The translations under genes and the position numbers were made by a program. The notes beneath the pieces are model-generated. The model was not told the DNA's origin. It saw only the letters and a list, made by a program, of their open reading frames with translations, and did no database searches. A DNA stretch of 50,967 bases from an uncultured Candidatus Melainabacteria bacterium (GTDB taxonomy: Bacteria; Cyanobacteriota; Vampirovibrionia; Gastranaerophilales; Gastranaerophilaceae), in the NCBI GenBank assembly GCA_934699705.1, contig CAKUXD010000009.1:1-50967 (forward strand). The letters are read 5' to 3'. Below, piece by piece: positions 8,401-15,849 of the stretch. Every line of letters begins with the position of its first letter. Position 1 is the stretch's first letter.

Positions 8401-9525
8401 ATGGAAATTGTAACTTTAAATTTATTAGATATTTTACATAAATCGCAGGTGCTATATTCTACCGATTATTCAGGGGAATTTCAGGCACCTGCTGATTTAT
8501 TGGAAACAGTTTTAGAAAATGAAGGTACTAAAGAACACATCATTGACGGAATAATGTTCTTACAAAAAACCAGCAGTCGTTCTTTTTTAGTTGTTGACGG
8601 AATGAAAAGAATTATTCAGTTCAGTCTGTTATTGCACGCACTTTGTGAATGTTACAAACTTACTAACGAAAAAAATATTCACGCAATAGAATTAATCAAA
8701 AAAAGATATTTATTCTACGGTCAACATACAAAAATTCATTTACATGGTTACGAAAAAATTATTTATGAAAAACTTGTAAAATATGAACGCATGACAAATG
8801 AAGAAAAAGAACACCCAATGTTTAAAACGCTTCATGAATATTGGGCAAAAATTAAAATGAATAATATCTCTGCAACCAAACTTTTTGATGAAATCAAAAA
8901 TCTAAAAGTTATAGCTTGCGTTTATGAAAATAACGATATCGATAACAGAGATATTTACCAATACTTAAATTGTAATAACCCAAACATTGAAGAATTACTA
9001 TTAATAAATAGCTTTATAAATGAAAATGTTAAAAATGATGTCGCAAAAAGTTGGTACAATATTATTGAAAAATTTCAAAATTCCAATTTAGCAAATCACT
9101 TCAAAACTTTTCTACAAAATTATCTTACAATTCAAAAAAACGGAATTATTCCTCGCGACAACGAATTGTATTTGAGCTTTAAACGATATTATTTAAAATT
9201 AACAAATGCCAATGTATCACCTAAAAATATCTTTGGAAATATTGATAAATTTGCAAATTACTACATAAAAATTATTAACGCAAATTTTGAAAATACAGAA
9301 ATCAAAAATCTAATTACGACTATTAACGAAAATAATATGCACGAAACATATCCGTATATATTAGAAGTTATTGAAGATTATTCAAACGGAAACATTACGC
9401 AAGAAACCATAGTGCAACTTCTAAATACAGTAATTAATTTTATTGAAGAACAAAGAAATAACAACTTTATTAGCACTATTAATTTTGCAAAATTAAGTCA
9501 AGAAATAAATCAAAGAATTGAATAA
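8401..9525 (+). CDS. DUF262/GmrSD-like protein with altered catalytic motif
   Basis: 374 residues. The pattern fits the DUF262 (GmrSD N-terminal, ParB-like) fold: an N-terminal segment, then VVDGMKRIIQFSLLLHAL where the family has (I/V)DGQQR(L)TTL, and further on DIYQYLNCNNPNIEELLLINSFI, matching the conserved lNs...LS..dLi region. The Gln-Gln is replaced by Met-Lys and no C-terminal DUF1524 HNH nuclease is present, so nuclease or NTPase activity is doubtful. No Shine-Dalgarno is visible; translation probably depends on the upstream gene. The family link is by motif only. Confidence 0.55.
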   Translation: MEIVTLNLLDILHKSQVLYSTDYSGEFQAPADLLETVLENEGTKEHIIDGIMFLQKTSSRSFLVVDGMKRIIQFSLLLHALCECYKLTNEKNIHAIELIKKRYLFYGQHTKIHLHGYEKIIYEKLVKYERMTNEEKEHPMFKTLHEYWAKIKMNNISATKLFDEIKNLKVIACVYENNDIDNRDIYQYLNCNNPNIEELLLINSFINENVKNDVAKSWYNIIEKFQNSNLANHFKTFLQNYLTIQKNGIIPRDNELYLSFKRYYLKLTNANVSPKNIFGNIDKFANYYIKIINANFENTEIKNLITTINENNMHETYPYILEVIEDYSNGNITQETIVQLLNTVINFIEEQRNNNFISTINFAKLSQEINQRIE

Positions 9526-9536
9526 ACTTTAGAAAT

Positions 9537-9578
9537 AACAAATCGGGCGGTGATGAAATCACCGCCCGATTTGTTAAA
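9537..9578. terminator. Bidirectional rho-independent terminator
   Basis: A perfect 18-bp stem (9537-9554 with 9558-9575) with a GAA triloop and a GC-rich core, placed between the convergent DUF262-like gene and the L,D-transpeptidase gene. Confidence 0.95.
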
Positions 9579-9582
9579 ATAT

Positions 9583-10239
9583 CTATTTTTGAATTAAAAC
9601 ATACGACCCTGGTTTAACTTCTTTAGATAACTGAACAATTACATCATTATCCATTCTTATACAACCATGAGAAGCATACGTACCAATACTTGCCGGATTA
9701 TTATTACCATGAATAAATTCACCATTTGAACCCATATTTTTACCAGTTTTTTTATCAATAGTTGTCAAAATTAAAATTTTTGGACCATACGCTTTTGGAC
9801 TTTTACGTCTTTTTGTGCCAGCAGGAGCTTCTGTATAAGGATAAGTTTCAATATGAGAAACTTTTCTAATACCTGTACTTGTAGGAGAAGTTTTTTTACC
9901 TGAAGCTACTGAATATACTTCAAAAGCCTTACCTTCATTATCATATCTATATAATCTATTTTCGCTTAAATCTACAACCAAAGTTGCTTTTTGCTTTTTA
10001 CCTGCAATTTCAATTTCACAAGATGGAGCTTTTGCTAAAATTGTTTTATCATGTTTATCAATTTTTTTAGGAGTAGTTTGCTCTGTTTGCTGAACAGATA
10101 AACCTTCCATTTCACCTAAAGCATCTGACTTTAATTCATTATTAGAAAATATACTGCCAGCTTCTTCTTGTGAAAGTTTTGCAGTACCAACATTTTGCGA
10201 CATTCTTGCGTTAAAAGAAATTTCACCAACTTTTGACAT
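9583..10239 (-). CDS. L,D-transpeptidase (YkuD domain)
   Basis: 218 residues with a C-terminal YkuD domain (about 78-218). The motif HGNNNPASIGTYASHGCIRM supplies the conserved His and catalytic C193. Such enzymes make 3-3 peptidoglycan cross-links or attach proteins to peptidoglycan in the periplasm. The first 75 residues are polar and low complexity with no hydrophobic signal, although the start is well supported by AAAGGAG. Export by another route or an unusual location must be considered. Confidence 0.88.
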   Translation of the reverse strand: MSKVGEISFNARMSQNVGTAKLSQEEAGSIFSNNELKSDALGEMEGLSVQQTEQTTPKKIDKHDKTILAKAPSCEIEIAGKKQKATLVVDLSENRLYRYDNEGKAFEVYSVASGKKTSPTSTGIRKVSHIETYPYTEAPAGTKRRKSPKAYGPKILILTTIDKKTGKNMGSNGEFIHGNNNPASIGTYASHGCIRMDNDVIVQLSKEVKPGSYVLIQK

Positions 10240-10336
10240 AATTTTCTCCTTTATTTTCTGTTATTATCGTAGCACAATAAAAATAAGAATACAAATTAAT
10301 TTTTTGTTATAATCTTTTTAAAGAAACGAGGAAATT

Positions 10337-11329
10337 ATGAAAAATATTTTAGTAATAAATTTTGGCGGAATTGGCGATGAAATCTTATTTTTACCGACAT
10401 TAATTTCGTTAAAAAAAGCATATCCAGACTCAAAAATAACTCTTTGTTTAGAACCAAGAAGCAAAGGCATTAAGGATTTAACAGATACAATCGACGATTT
10501 AATTTTAATCAATCCAAAAGGCAAAAACAAATATCTTGAAATGCTAAAACTTTTATTTAAAGCACGTTCTGGCAAGTTTGATGTAGTAATTTCTGCTGGC
10601 GGAAACAAATTAATAAGCATTTTATTATTTTTAACAGGCATAAAAGAACGCTACGGATATAACACAGGTAGTTTAAGCGAAAAATTACTTACAAAAGCTA
10701 TACCTCTAAACAAACAACAATACGCCTCTTTAATGTATCACGACTTAATTACACCTTTAACAGATATAAAAACAGAAATTCCAGAAATCACTCTTGAACA
10801 AGAAACAAAACTTCCTAATTCTGTACTAATTCACCCAGGAGTCAGCAAATTAAGCGTACAAAAAAACATGATAAAAACAATTACACCAGAAATTTGGGCT
10901 GAAGTTATAAAAATTTTGTTAGAAAAAGGCAAACACGTTACACTAACAGGCGGACCTGATGATAAAGAGGTTGTCGATAAGATTTTGTCAATAATTGAGC
11001 CTTTAAATAACCCTAATTTTGAAAATTACTACGGAAAAACAAGAAATTTAATGGATTTAGCAAAATTAATAACGAAATACGAAAAATTTGTATGTTCTGA
11101 TTCAGCTCCACTACACATTGGAGTAGGGACAAAAACAAGAACTTACGCTATTTTTGGTTCAACAGATGATAAAAAACTTATCCCGCAGGCAGATTTTGTT
11201 ACAGCATTAAAAACAAATGATAATTGCCCGATAAAACCTTGTTTATGGGATCATAGACAAACAACATGCGAAAAATTATCATGTTTACAGTTTAAACCAG
11301 AAGATATTGCGAATAAAATATTGGAATAA
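10337..11329 (+). CDS. Family 9 glycosyltransferase (heptosyltransferase-like)
   Basis: 330 residues with the GT9 two-domain GT-B pattern. The N-terminal glycine-rich loop is NFGGIGDEILFLPTL. The acceptor/donor regions are VLIHPG at about residue 167 and the C-terminal donor-site motif CSDSAPLHIGVGTKTRTYAIFG. Family members add ADP-heptose or related sugars to LPS core, pointing to a Gram-negative envelope. The donor is not determined. Four Cys cluster near the end (CPIKPCLW, CEKLSC). GAGG lies before the ATG; the gene stands alone. Confidence 0.9.
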   Translation: MKNILVINFGGIGDEILFLPTLISLKKAYPDSKITLCLEPRSKGIKDLTDTIDDLILINPKGKNKYLEMLKLLFKARSGKFDVVISAGGNKLISILLFLTGIKERYGYNTGSLSEKLLTKAIPLNKQQYASLMYHDLITPLTDIKTEIPEITLEQETKLPNSVLIHPGVSKLSVQKNMIKTITPEIWAEVIKILLEKGKHVTLTGGPDDKEVVDKILSIIEPLNNPNFENYYGKTRNLMDLAKLITKYEKFVCSDSAPLHIGVGTKTRTYAIFGSTDDKKLIPQADFVTALKTNDNCPIKPCLWDHRQTTCEKLSCLQFKPEDIANKILE

Positions 11330-11403
11330 TTTACATTTCTTAACATAAGGAAATTAAGCTATAACCATGTTTTTGCCTTGTAACGCCTTTTATATAAATA
11401 AAA

Positions 11404-11433
11404 TTAGAAAAAGCTACATTTTTATGTTATGCT
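11404..11433 (+). promoter_or_regulatory. Possible promoter for the glucan phosphorylase-like gene
   Basis: TTAGAA (11404-11409), an 18-bp spacer and TATGCT (11428-11433) lie about 67 nt before the ATG at 11500, which has an AGAAGGA Shine-Dalgarno. The hexamers are imperfect. Confidence 0.4.
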
Positions 11434-11499
11434 AGTGTTTGCGGAAGTAAAAAAGGTAGAATTCGCATAAAGTACACAAAACAGAAGGAATTAAAGATT

Positions 11500-13188
11500 A
11501 TGTCATTACCATCAGTTGCATACTTGTCAATGGAAATTGCATTAGACCAATCTTTAAGCACATATTCAGGTGGTTTAGGCTTCTTAGCTGGTTCTCACAT
11601 GTTATCAGCAGGATACCTACAAATGCCAATGGTAGGTGTAACAATGCTTTGGTCTTATGGTTACTATGATCAACGAATTGACCATAATGGACAAGTAGAA
11701 GTTGCTTACATCAGAAAATACTATGATTATTTAACTGATTTAGGCGTACAAGTAGAAGTTGATACATTCGGAGAAAAAGTAAAAGTTAAGGCTTATAGAG
11801 TAGAACCAGAATTATTTGGTTCATGCCCAGTATATTTATTAACAACAGATATCGAAGGTAATAGCGATTGGGCAAGAAGCATTTCTCACAGATTGTATGA
11901 CGGAAATGAAAAAATCAGAATTGCTCAAGAAACAGTTTTAGGTATCGGTGGTATCAAAATTTTACAAGCAATGAGATATAAATTCGACGTTATCCACATG
12001 AACGAAGGACACGCATTGCCAGCAGCCTTTGAATTATTAAGACAATTCAAGGGTGATATTGACGAAGTTAAGAAAAGAACAGTATTCACAACACACACAC
12101 CAGTTGCAGCAGGAAACGAAGTACACTGGGTTGATACATTAATGGAAGGCGGTTTTTTTGCAGGTGCATCAAGGGAAAAAGCTATCGAATTAGGTGGTGA
12201 AAACTTCTCATTAACAGTTGCAGCTTTAAGAATGAGCCGTATCGCAAACGCAGTATCACAATTACATGGTCTTGTTTCAAACAAAATGTGGGATTGGGTT
12301 GAAGGCAGATGTCCAATCAGAGCCGTTACAAACGCAGTAAACCTACAATATTGGCAAGATAAGAGAATGGGCGGACAAAAATCGTTCGACGAATTACTTG
12401 CGGCAAAACGCGAAATGAAACAAGAATTATTCAGACACATTGCTAATAAAGCAGGTAAGAGATTTGATCCAGACGTATTAACAATCACTTGGGCAAGAAG
12501 ATTTGCTGATTATAAACGTGCATGGTTAATCTTAATGGATAAAGACCGCATTTTAAAATTATTAGAAGCAAACAAACTTCAATTAATTTTTGCTGGTAAA
12601 TTCCACCCAGATGATGTAATGGGTAAAGAAATGTTCAACAAATTGTTAAATCGTTCTCACACAATGAAGAACATGGTTGTATTACCTGGCTACGAATTAC
12701 AATTAAGCGGTATGTTAAAACGTGGTTCAGACATTTGGTTAAATACACCTTTAAGACCATTTGAAGCATCAGGTACATCAGGTATGAGTGCTAACGCTAA
12801 CGGAGCATTACACTTATCAACTTATGATGGTTGGACAGTTGAAGGTACATTCAACGGAATTAACGGTTACACAATCGAATACGAAGGACTTGACGATGAA
12901 ATTCCATGGGAAGAACGTCATTGGAAAGACCACGAATATATGATGGACGTAATTGAAAAAGAAATTATTCCAACATACTACCATAACAAAGAAGAATGGG
13001 CGCGCTTAATGCGTCAAGCAATCAGAACTTCAGAAGCATACTTCAATTCTGACCGTATGGTAATTGAATATTACAACAGAGTATATCGTTCAATTGCACA
13101 CGATACAGAAGGCGCAGGCAAAGATAAATCTGATGTTAACTTAACTCGCCCAACTTTCGATGCTTGGACATTCGCTAATATCAAATAG
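11500..13188 (+). CDS. Alpha-glucan phosphorylase-family (GT35) enzyme, PLP lysine not conserved
   Basis: 562 residues, the short archaeal/Thermotoga-type length. Family regions are clear: SMEIAL near the N-terminus, STYSGGLGFLAG, IHMNEGHALPAAFELLRQ, TTHTPVAAGNE, WARRFADYKRAWL and FAGKFHPDD. The segment that normally reads EASGTSGMKAALNG reads EASGTSGMSANANG, so the Lys that carries pyridoxal phosphate in phosphorylases is S430. It belongs to the glucan phosphorylase superfamily, but phosphorolysis as usually catalysed is in doubt; a glucan glycosyltransferase role is an alternative. No other glycogen genes are in the window. Confidence 0.85.
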   Translation: MSLPSVAYLSMEIALDQSLSTYSGGLGFLAGSHMLSAGYLQMPMVGVTMLWSYGYYDQRIDHNGQVEVAYIRKYYDYLTDLGVQVEVDTFGEKVKVKAYRVEPELFGSCPVYLLTTDIEGNSDWARSISHRLYDGNEKIRIAQETVLGIGGIKILQAMRYKFDVIHMNEGHALPAAFELLRQFKGDIDEVKKRTVFTTHTPVAAGNEVHWVDTLMEGGFFAGASREKAIELGGENFSLTVAALRMSRIANAVSQLHGLVSNKMWDWVEGRCPIRAVTNAVNLQYWQDKRMGGQKSFDELLAAKREMKQELFRHIANKAGKRFDPDVLTITWARRFADYKRAWLILMDKDRILKLLEANKLQLIFAGKFHPDDVMGKEMFNKLLNRSHTMKNMVVLPGYELQLSGMLKRGSDIWLNTPLRPFEASGTSGMSANANGALHLSTYDGWTVEGTFNGINGYTIEYEGLDDEIPWEERHWKDHEYMMDVIEKEIIPTYYHNKEEWARLMRQAIRTSEAYFNSDRMVIEYYNRVYRSIAHDTEGAGKDKSDVNLTRPTFDAWTFANIK

Positions 13189-13214
13189 ATATTAATATAT
13201 AAAAAAAATAAAAA

Positions 13215-13242
13215 AACGGGGTTACATAAACTCCGTTTTTTT
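13215..13242 (+). terminator. Rho-independent terminator after the phosphorylase-like gene
   Basis: AACGGGGTT (13215-13223) pairs with AACTCCGTT (13229-13237) with one G-T wobble and a 5-nt loop, followed by a run of T. Confidence 0.85.
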
Positions 13243-13269
13243 ATAAGTACATTGAAAATTAAATATAGG
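13241..13269 (+). promoter_or_regulatory. Candidate promoter of small-ORF element 1
   Basis: TTATAA (13241-13246), a 17-bp spacer and TATAGG (13264-13269) would start a transcript near 13276, just ahead of the ACCTTC anti-Shine-Dalgarno stretch. Element 3 has the same arrangement (TTATGT-17-TATACT). A TATAAT at 13299-13304 without a good -35 is an alternative. Confidence 0.35.
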
Positions 13270-13462
13270 GACGCCCAACCTTCCATAGCCTCACACCTTA
13301 TAATGTAACAATAAGGGGCAGAAAGGAGGTAATCATGCAAATGTTGATAATAAAAAGTGCTATCAACGTACTGATAGCACTTTTACAAATTATCTTGTTG
13401 TTTGTATAGGGTGTAACACGACTGATTAAGTTGTAACGGACTTAATCAGTCCCCTATATTTA
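13260..13462 (+). other. Structured small-ORF element 1
   Basis: Leader ACCTTC (13278-13283) can pair with the Shine-Dalgarno GGAGGT (13325-13330). Within the ORF an exact 13-bp hairpin (AAAAGTGCTATCA and its complement, 6-nt loop) spans about 13352-13384. After the stop, TATAGGG (13405-13411, including the TAG stop) pairs with CCCTATA (13452-13458) around an 8-nt bulge and an inner 11-bp hairpin (13420-13430 with 13441-13451). An upstream TAAATATAGGG (13260-13270) is also an exact 11-bp complement of 13452-13462, giving competing pairings or terminal inverted repeats. Same layout as elements 2 and 3. Confidence 0.7.
13335..13409 (+). CDS. 24-residue hydrophobic peptide of small-ORF element 1
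   Basis: ATG at 13335 follows a near-ideal Shine-Dalgarno (AAAGGAGG, 5-nt spacing), and the ORF ends at TAG 13407-13409. The peptide is almost entirely hydrophobic (begins MQMLIIK, ends LLQIILLFV), long enough for one membrane helix. It aligns without gaps to the 24-residue peptide at 46953-47027 with 9 identities, including the I-K pair and the Q-I and F-V-stop ends. It is not a family I know; a membrane-acting toxin of a type I system is the leading guess. Confidence 0.6.
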   Translation: MQMLIIKSAINVLIALLQIILLFV

Positions 13463-13500
13463 TATTATAACATATTTTACAAGGATTTCAAGAGGCACAA

Positions 13501-15033
13501 ATGGTTTGTAAAGTTACAACATCAACAGTAATAGGATTAAACGCCTATAAAATAGAAGTTGAAGTGGATTTATCTAATTCACTTCCATCGGTTGCAATCG
13601 TTGGTTTACCAGATACGGCGGTAACAGAGGCAAGAGAAAGAGTTCGTTCTGCGATTAAAAATTCTTCTTTTTCATTTCCGCAAAAGAAGGTTGTAATTAA
13701 CCTTGCACCTGCAGATATCAAAAAAGAAGGTACAAATTTTGATTTACCGATTGCAATAGGAATTTTAATTGAAGAAGGTGTTATAAAAGAAGAACAGACT
13801 CAAAATATGGCATTTTTGGGTGAACTTTCACTAGACGGAACACTTAGAGGCATAAACGGAACACTTTCACATATTTTAGGGCTAAAAGAAAACGGTATAA
13901 AAACAGTTGTTGTACCTGAAGATAATGCAAAAGAGGCTTCTTTGGCAGAAGATATAACTATTTTAAGTGCAAAAAATTTAAACGAAGTTGTAAATCACTT
14001 TATCGACGAACCCTTGCCTGTCGTAAAAACAAATATAGAAGAATATCTTCAACGTGGAATTGAAGAACACTATTTATACGATTTTAAAGATGTTAAGGGT
14101 CAACAAAAAGCCAAAAAAGCGTTAGAAATTGCTGCTGCAGGTGGACATAATATGATTATGGTCGGAACTCCAGGGTCTGGTAAAACGCTTATGGCTAAAT
14201 GTTTTGCATCAATATTGCCTCCATTAGAACTTTCAGAAGCGTTAGAACTTACAAAAATTTATAGTATTTCAGGACTTTTAGCAAACGATGAACCATTAAT
14301 GACGAAGCGCCCGTTCAGAGCAGTCCATCATACTGCTTCTGCAAACGGAATTATAGGTGGTGGAACAAATCCAAAACCTGGAGAAATAACACTTGCGCAC
14401 AGAGGAGTGCTATTTTTAGACGAAATTGTAGAATTTCCAAGAAATGTACTAGAGGTTTTGCGCCAACCGATTGAAGACGGAGAAGTTGTAATTTCAAGAG
14501 CTAAACATTCAATCAAGTACCCTGCAGATTTCATGCTTTTAGCCGCGATGAATCCTTGTCCTTGTGGGTTTTTAGGTGATAAAGAAAAACAATGTACATG
14601 TTCAGAATTTCAAATAAATCGTTACCGTTCAAAACTTTCAGGGCCACTTTTAGATAGAATAGATATTCAAATTGACGTACCAAGATTAACCACTGATGAA
14701 CTTATAAACACTGAAACAGAGGCAGAAAGTTCAGCAGAAATCAGAAAACGAGTAGTTGGTGCAAGAAAAATTCAAAAAGAACGATATAAAAATGTCGGAA
14801 TTTTAACAAATTCACAACTTACAGCGGATTTAGTAAAAAAATATTGCCAAGTTGATGAAGGTTCAAAAGATATATTAAAACTCGCAGTTGCAAAATATCA
14901 ACTTTCAGGTCGTAGATATGATAGGGTTTTGAAACTATCAAGAACAATAGCAGACCTTGATAATTCAGAAATTATCACCTCAAAACACATAACTCAAGCT
15001 CTACAATACAGATTTAACGAACCCGAATATTAG
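13501..15033 (+). CDS. comM: ComM / YifB-family Mg-chelatase-like AAA+ ATPase
   Basis: 510 residues, normal for the family. An N-terminal Lon-protease-like domain (residues 1-120, with LPSVAIVGLPDTAVTEARERVRSA) is followed by the AAA+ module: Walker A GTPGSGKT near residue 222, Walker B LFLDEI near 305, a Cys-rich insertion (NPCPCGFLGDKEKQCTCS), and the arginine-finger/sensor region. ComM is a helicase that promotes branch migration of incoming DNA during natural transformation. A GAGG Shine-Dalgarno precedes the ATG. The gene lies between two structured small-ORF elements on opposite strands. Confidence 0.95.
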   Translation: MVCKVTTSTVIGLNAYKIEVEVDLSNSLPSVAIVGLPDTAVTEARERVRSAIKNSSFSFPQKKVVINLAPADIKKEGTNFDLPIAIGILIEEGVIKEEQTQNMAFLGELSLDGTLRGINGTLSHILGLKENGIKTVVVPEDNAKEASLAEDITILSAKNLNEVVNHFIDEPLPVVKTNIEEYLQRGIEEHYLYDFKDVKGQQKAKKALEIAAAGGHNMIMVGTPGSGKTLMAKCFASILPPLELSEALELTKIYSISGLLANDEPLMTKRPFRAVHHTASANGIIGGGTNPKPGEITLAHRGVLFLDEIVEFPRNVLEVLRQPIEDGEVVISRAKHSIKYPADFMLLAAMNPCPCGFLGDKEKQCTCSEFQINRYRSKLSGPLLDRIDIQIDVPRLTTDELINTETEAESSAEIRKRVVGARKIQKERYKNVGILTNSQLTADLVKKYCQVDEGSKDILKLAVAKYQLSGRRYDRVLKLSRTIADLDNSEIITSKHITQALQYRFNEPEY

Positions 15034-15081
15034 AATTAATGGGGTTGAAAAATTTAAAAAAACTGTTATAATAAATATAGA

Positions 15082-15310
15082 TAGAGGCGGATTAATTTTT
15101 TTCGACGAAATTAATCTTTTACTTCCTCTAATCATTATAGGTTAATGATTAGCACTAGGAGTATAACCACTAGTGCTAATCTCTTATGTTTGATTTGCGT
15201 CAAAATAAGATAAATCAACAATAATGTTATATCCATAGGCAAGTCCTCCTTTCTTCGAGAATCAAGATTTTAAGTCGTGCCCGAGAAATTTGGTTGAGGA
15301 AGTGCCTCTA
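15082..15310 (-). other. Structured small-ORF element 2
   Basis: On the minus strand the predicted transcript starts near 15311 with TAGAGGC (15310-15304), the exact complement of GCCTCTA at the 3' end (15088-15082). The leader segments GGCA and TCCTC (15306-15296) can pair with the Shine-Dalgarno region (GAGGA and TGCC, 15248-15238). ACTTCCTC in the same leader is also an exact 8-nt complement of GAGGAAGT just after the stop (15128-15121). The ORF contains a 12-bp hairpin (GATTAGCACTAG and complement), and CTAATCATT/AATGATTAG forms an overlapping alternative. The 3' inner hairpin is GATTAATTT/AAATTAATC. Several of these pairings exclude one another. Confidence 0.65.
15135..15236 (-). CDS. 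33-residue hydrophobic peptide of small-ORF element 2
   Basis: ATG at 15236 follows AAAGGAGG with 8-nt spacing; the stop is TAA at 15137-15135. The peptide has two hydrophobic runs (MDITLLLIYLIL and LALVVILLVLIINL) joined by a short basic stretch (QIKHKRL). It is longer than the other two peptides and aligns poorly with them, so membership rests on the shared RNA layout. It resembles small membrane-acting toxins in size and composition only. Confidence 0.5.
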   Translation of the reverse strand: MDITLLLIYLILTQIKHKRLALVVILLVLIINL

Positions 15311-15317
15311 CAATAAA

Positions 15318-15346
15318 AGGATATAACATTATTATTTTTGTTGCAA
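15318..15346 (-). promoter_or_regulatory. Candidate promoter of small-ORF element 2
   Basis: On the minus strand TTGCAA (15346-15341), a 17-bp spacer and TATCCT (15323-15318). The expected start about 7 nt downstream puts TAGAGGC at the very 5' end of the RNA, where it can pair with the 3' end. Confidence 0.5.
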
Positions 15347-15372
15347 TATTTTTACATATATTTACGTTTTTA

Positions 15373-15588
15373 TTAAAAATCCTTAAATAAATCTGATAAA
15401 CTTATGTCTAAAACTTTTGCTATTTTATATAATTTTGAAATTTTAAAATCATATTCAGCTCGCTCAATCATTCCCATATAAGAACCTGAAAAACCAGCAG
15501 AAAAAGCAACATCTTCTCTCGAAAGTTTTTTACTTTCGCGGATTTCTTTTATCCTCTTGCCTAATTTGATTTTAAAATCTTCGTACAT
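15373..15588 (-). CDS. Small XRE-family helix-turn-helix regulator
   Basis: 71 residues from the ATG at 15588; a longer reading would need a TTG at 15627 inside the operator-like palindrome and is less likely. It is a single Cro/CI-type domain (LGKRIKEIRESKKLSREDVAFSAG, then GSYMGMIERAEYDFKISKLYKIAKVLDI). It lies upstream of, and on the same strand as, small-ORF element 2, and downstream of the 47-residue ORF. A palindrome at the presumed transcription start suggests self-regulation. Confidence 0.8.
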   Translation of the reverse strand: MYEDFKIKLGKRIKEIRESKKLSREDVAFSAGFSGSYMGMIERAEYDFKISKLYKIAKVLDISLSDLFKDF

Positions 15589-15622
15589 ACTAACATTTTT
15601 ACATTTGCAAGTCGGGCTTGTC

Positions 15623-15670
15623 CACAAGTGGGACTTGTGATATAATAAACTTTAAATGGTACAAAATCAA
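15623..15670 (-). promoter_or_regulatory. Promoter and palindromic operator of the small XRE gene
   Basis: Minus-strand TTGATT (15670-15665), 17-bp spacer, TATTAT (15647-15642). Immediately downstream, 15623-15639 is the palindrome CACAAGT-GGG-ACTTGTG, with exact 7-bp arms covering the expected start of transcription. The -35 overlaps the stop codon of the upstream 47-residue ORF. Confidence 0.6.
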
Positions 15671-15810
15671 CGCTGTTGACGCTTAAACGCATCTTCAGGG
15701 TGGGCGGTATTTGAACAAATAATTTCATAATACTCGTTTTTATCAATGTTTACACCCATATTTTTTATATCAATTTTTAATTTTTTCTTCTTTTTTTTCT
15801 TTTTGTCCAT
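15667..15810 (-). CDS. 47-residue Lys-rich hypothetical protein
   Basis: An ATG at 15810 opens a frame with eight consecutive lysines after MD, then LKIDIKNMGVNIDKNEYYEII and an end with HPEDAFKRQQR. The C-terminal half looks protein-like rather than random. No Shine-Dalgarno is seen; instead TATAAT lies 6 nt before the ATG, consistent with a leaderless mRNA. The gene is divergent from miaB. The family is unknown. Confidence 0.45.
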   Translation of the reverse strand: MDKKKKKKKKLKIDIKNMGVNIDKNEYYEIICSNTAHPEDAFKRQQR

Positions 15811-15849
15811 ATTTTTATTATACTACAATTTTTATGGTAAAATTAACCT

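Noticed and set aside
11925..12488. 187-codon open frame on the minus strand
   Set aside because: Entirely antisense to the phosphorylase-like gene, with Cys/Ser-rich composition typical of shadow frames and no Shine-Dalgarno.
13350..13384. Hairpin at element 1 read as a terminator of an upstream gene
   Set aside because: The phosphorylase-like gene already has its own terminator at 13215-13242, and the element 2 hairpin at the same place has no T run.
15589..15627. TTG start extending the small XRE protein by 13 residues
   Set aside because: The TTG lies within the palindrome at the predicted transcription start and the added residues (Cys-rich) do not fit the domain.
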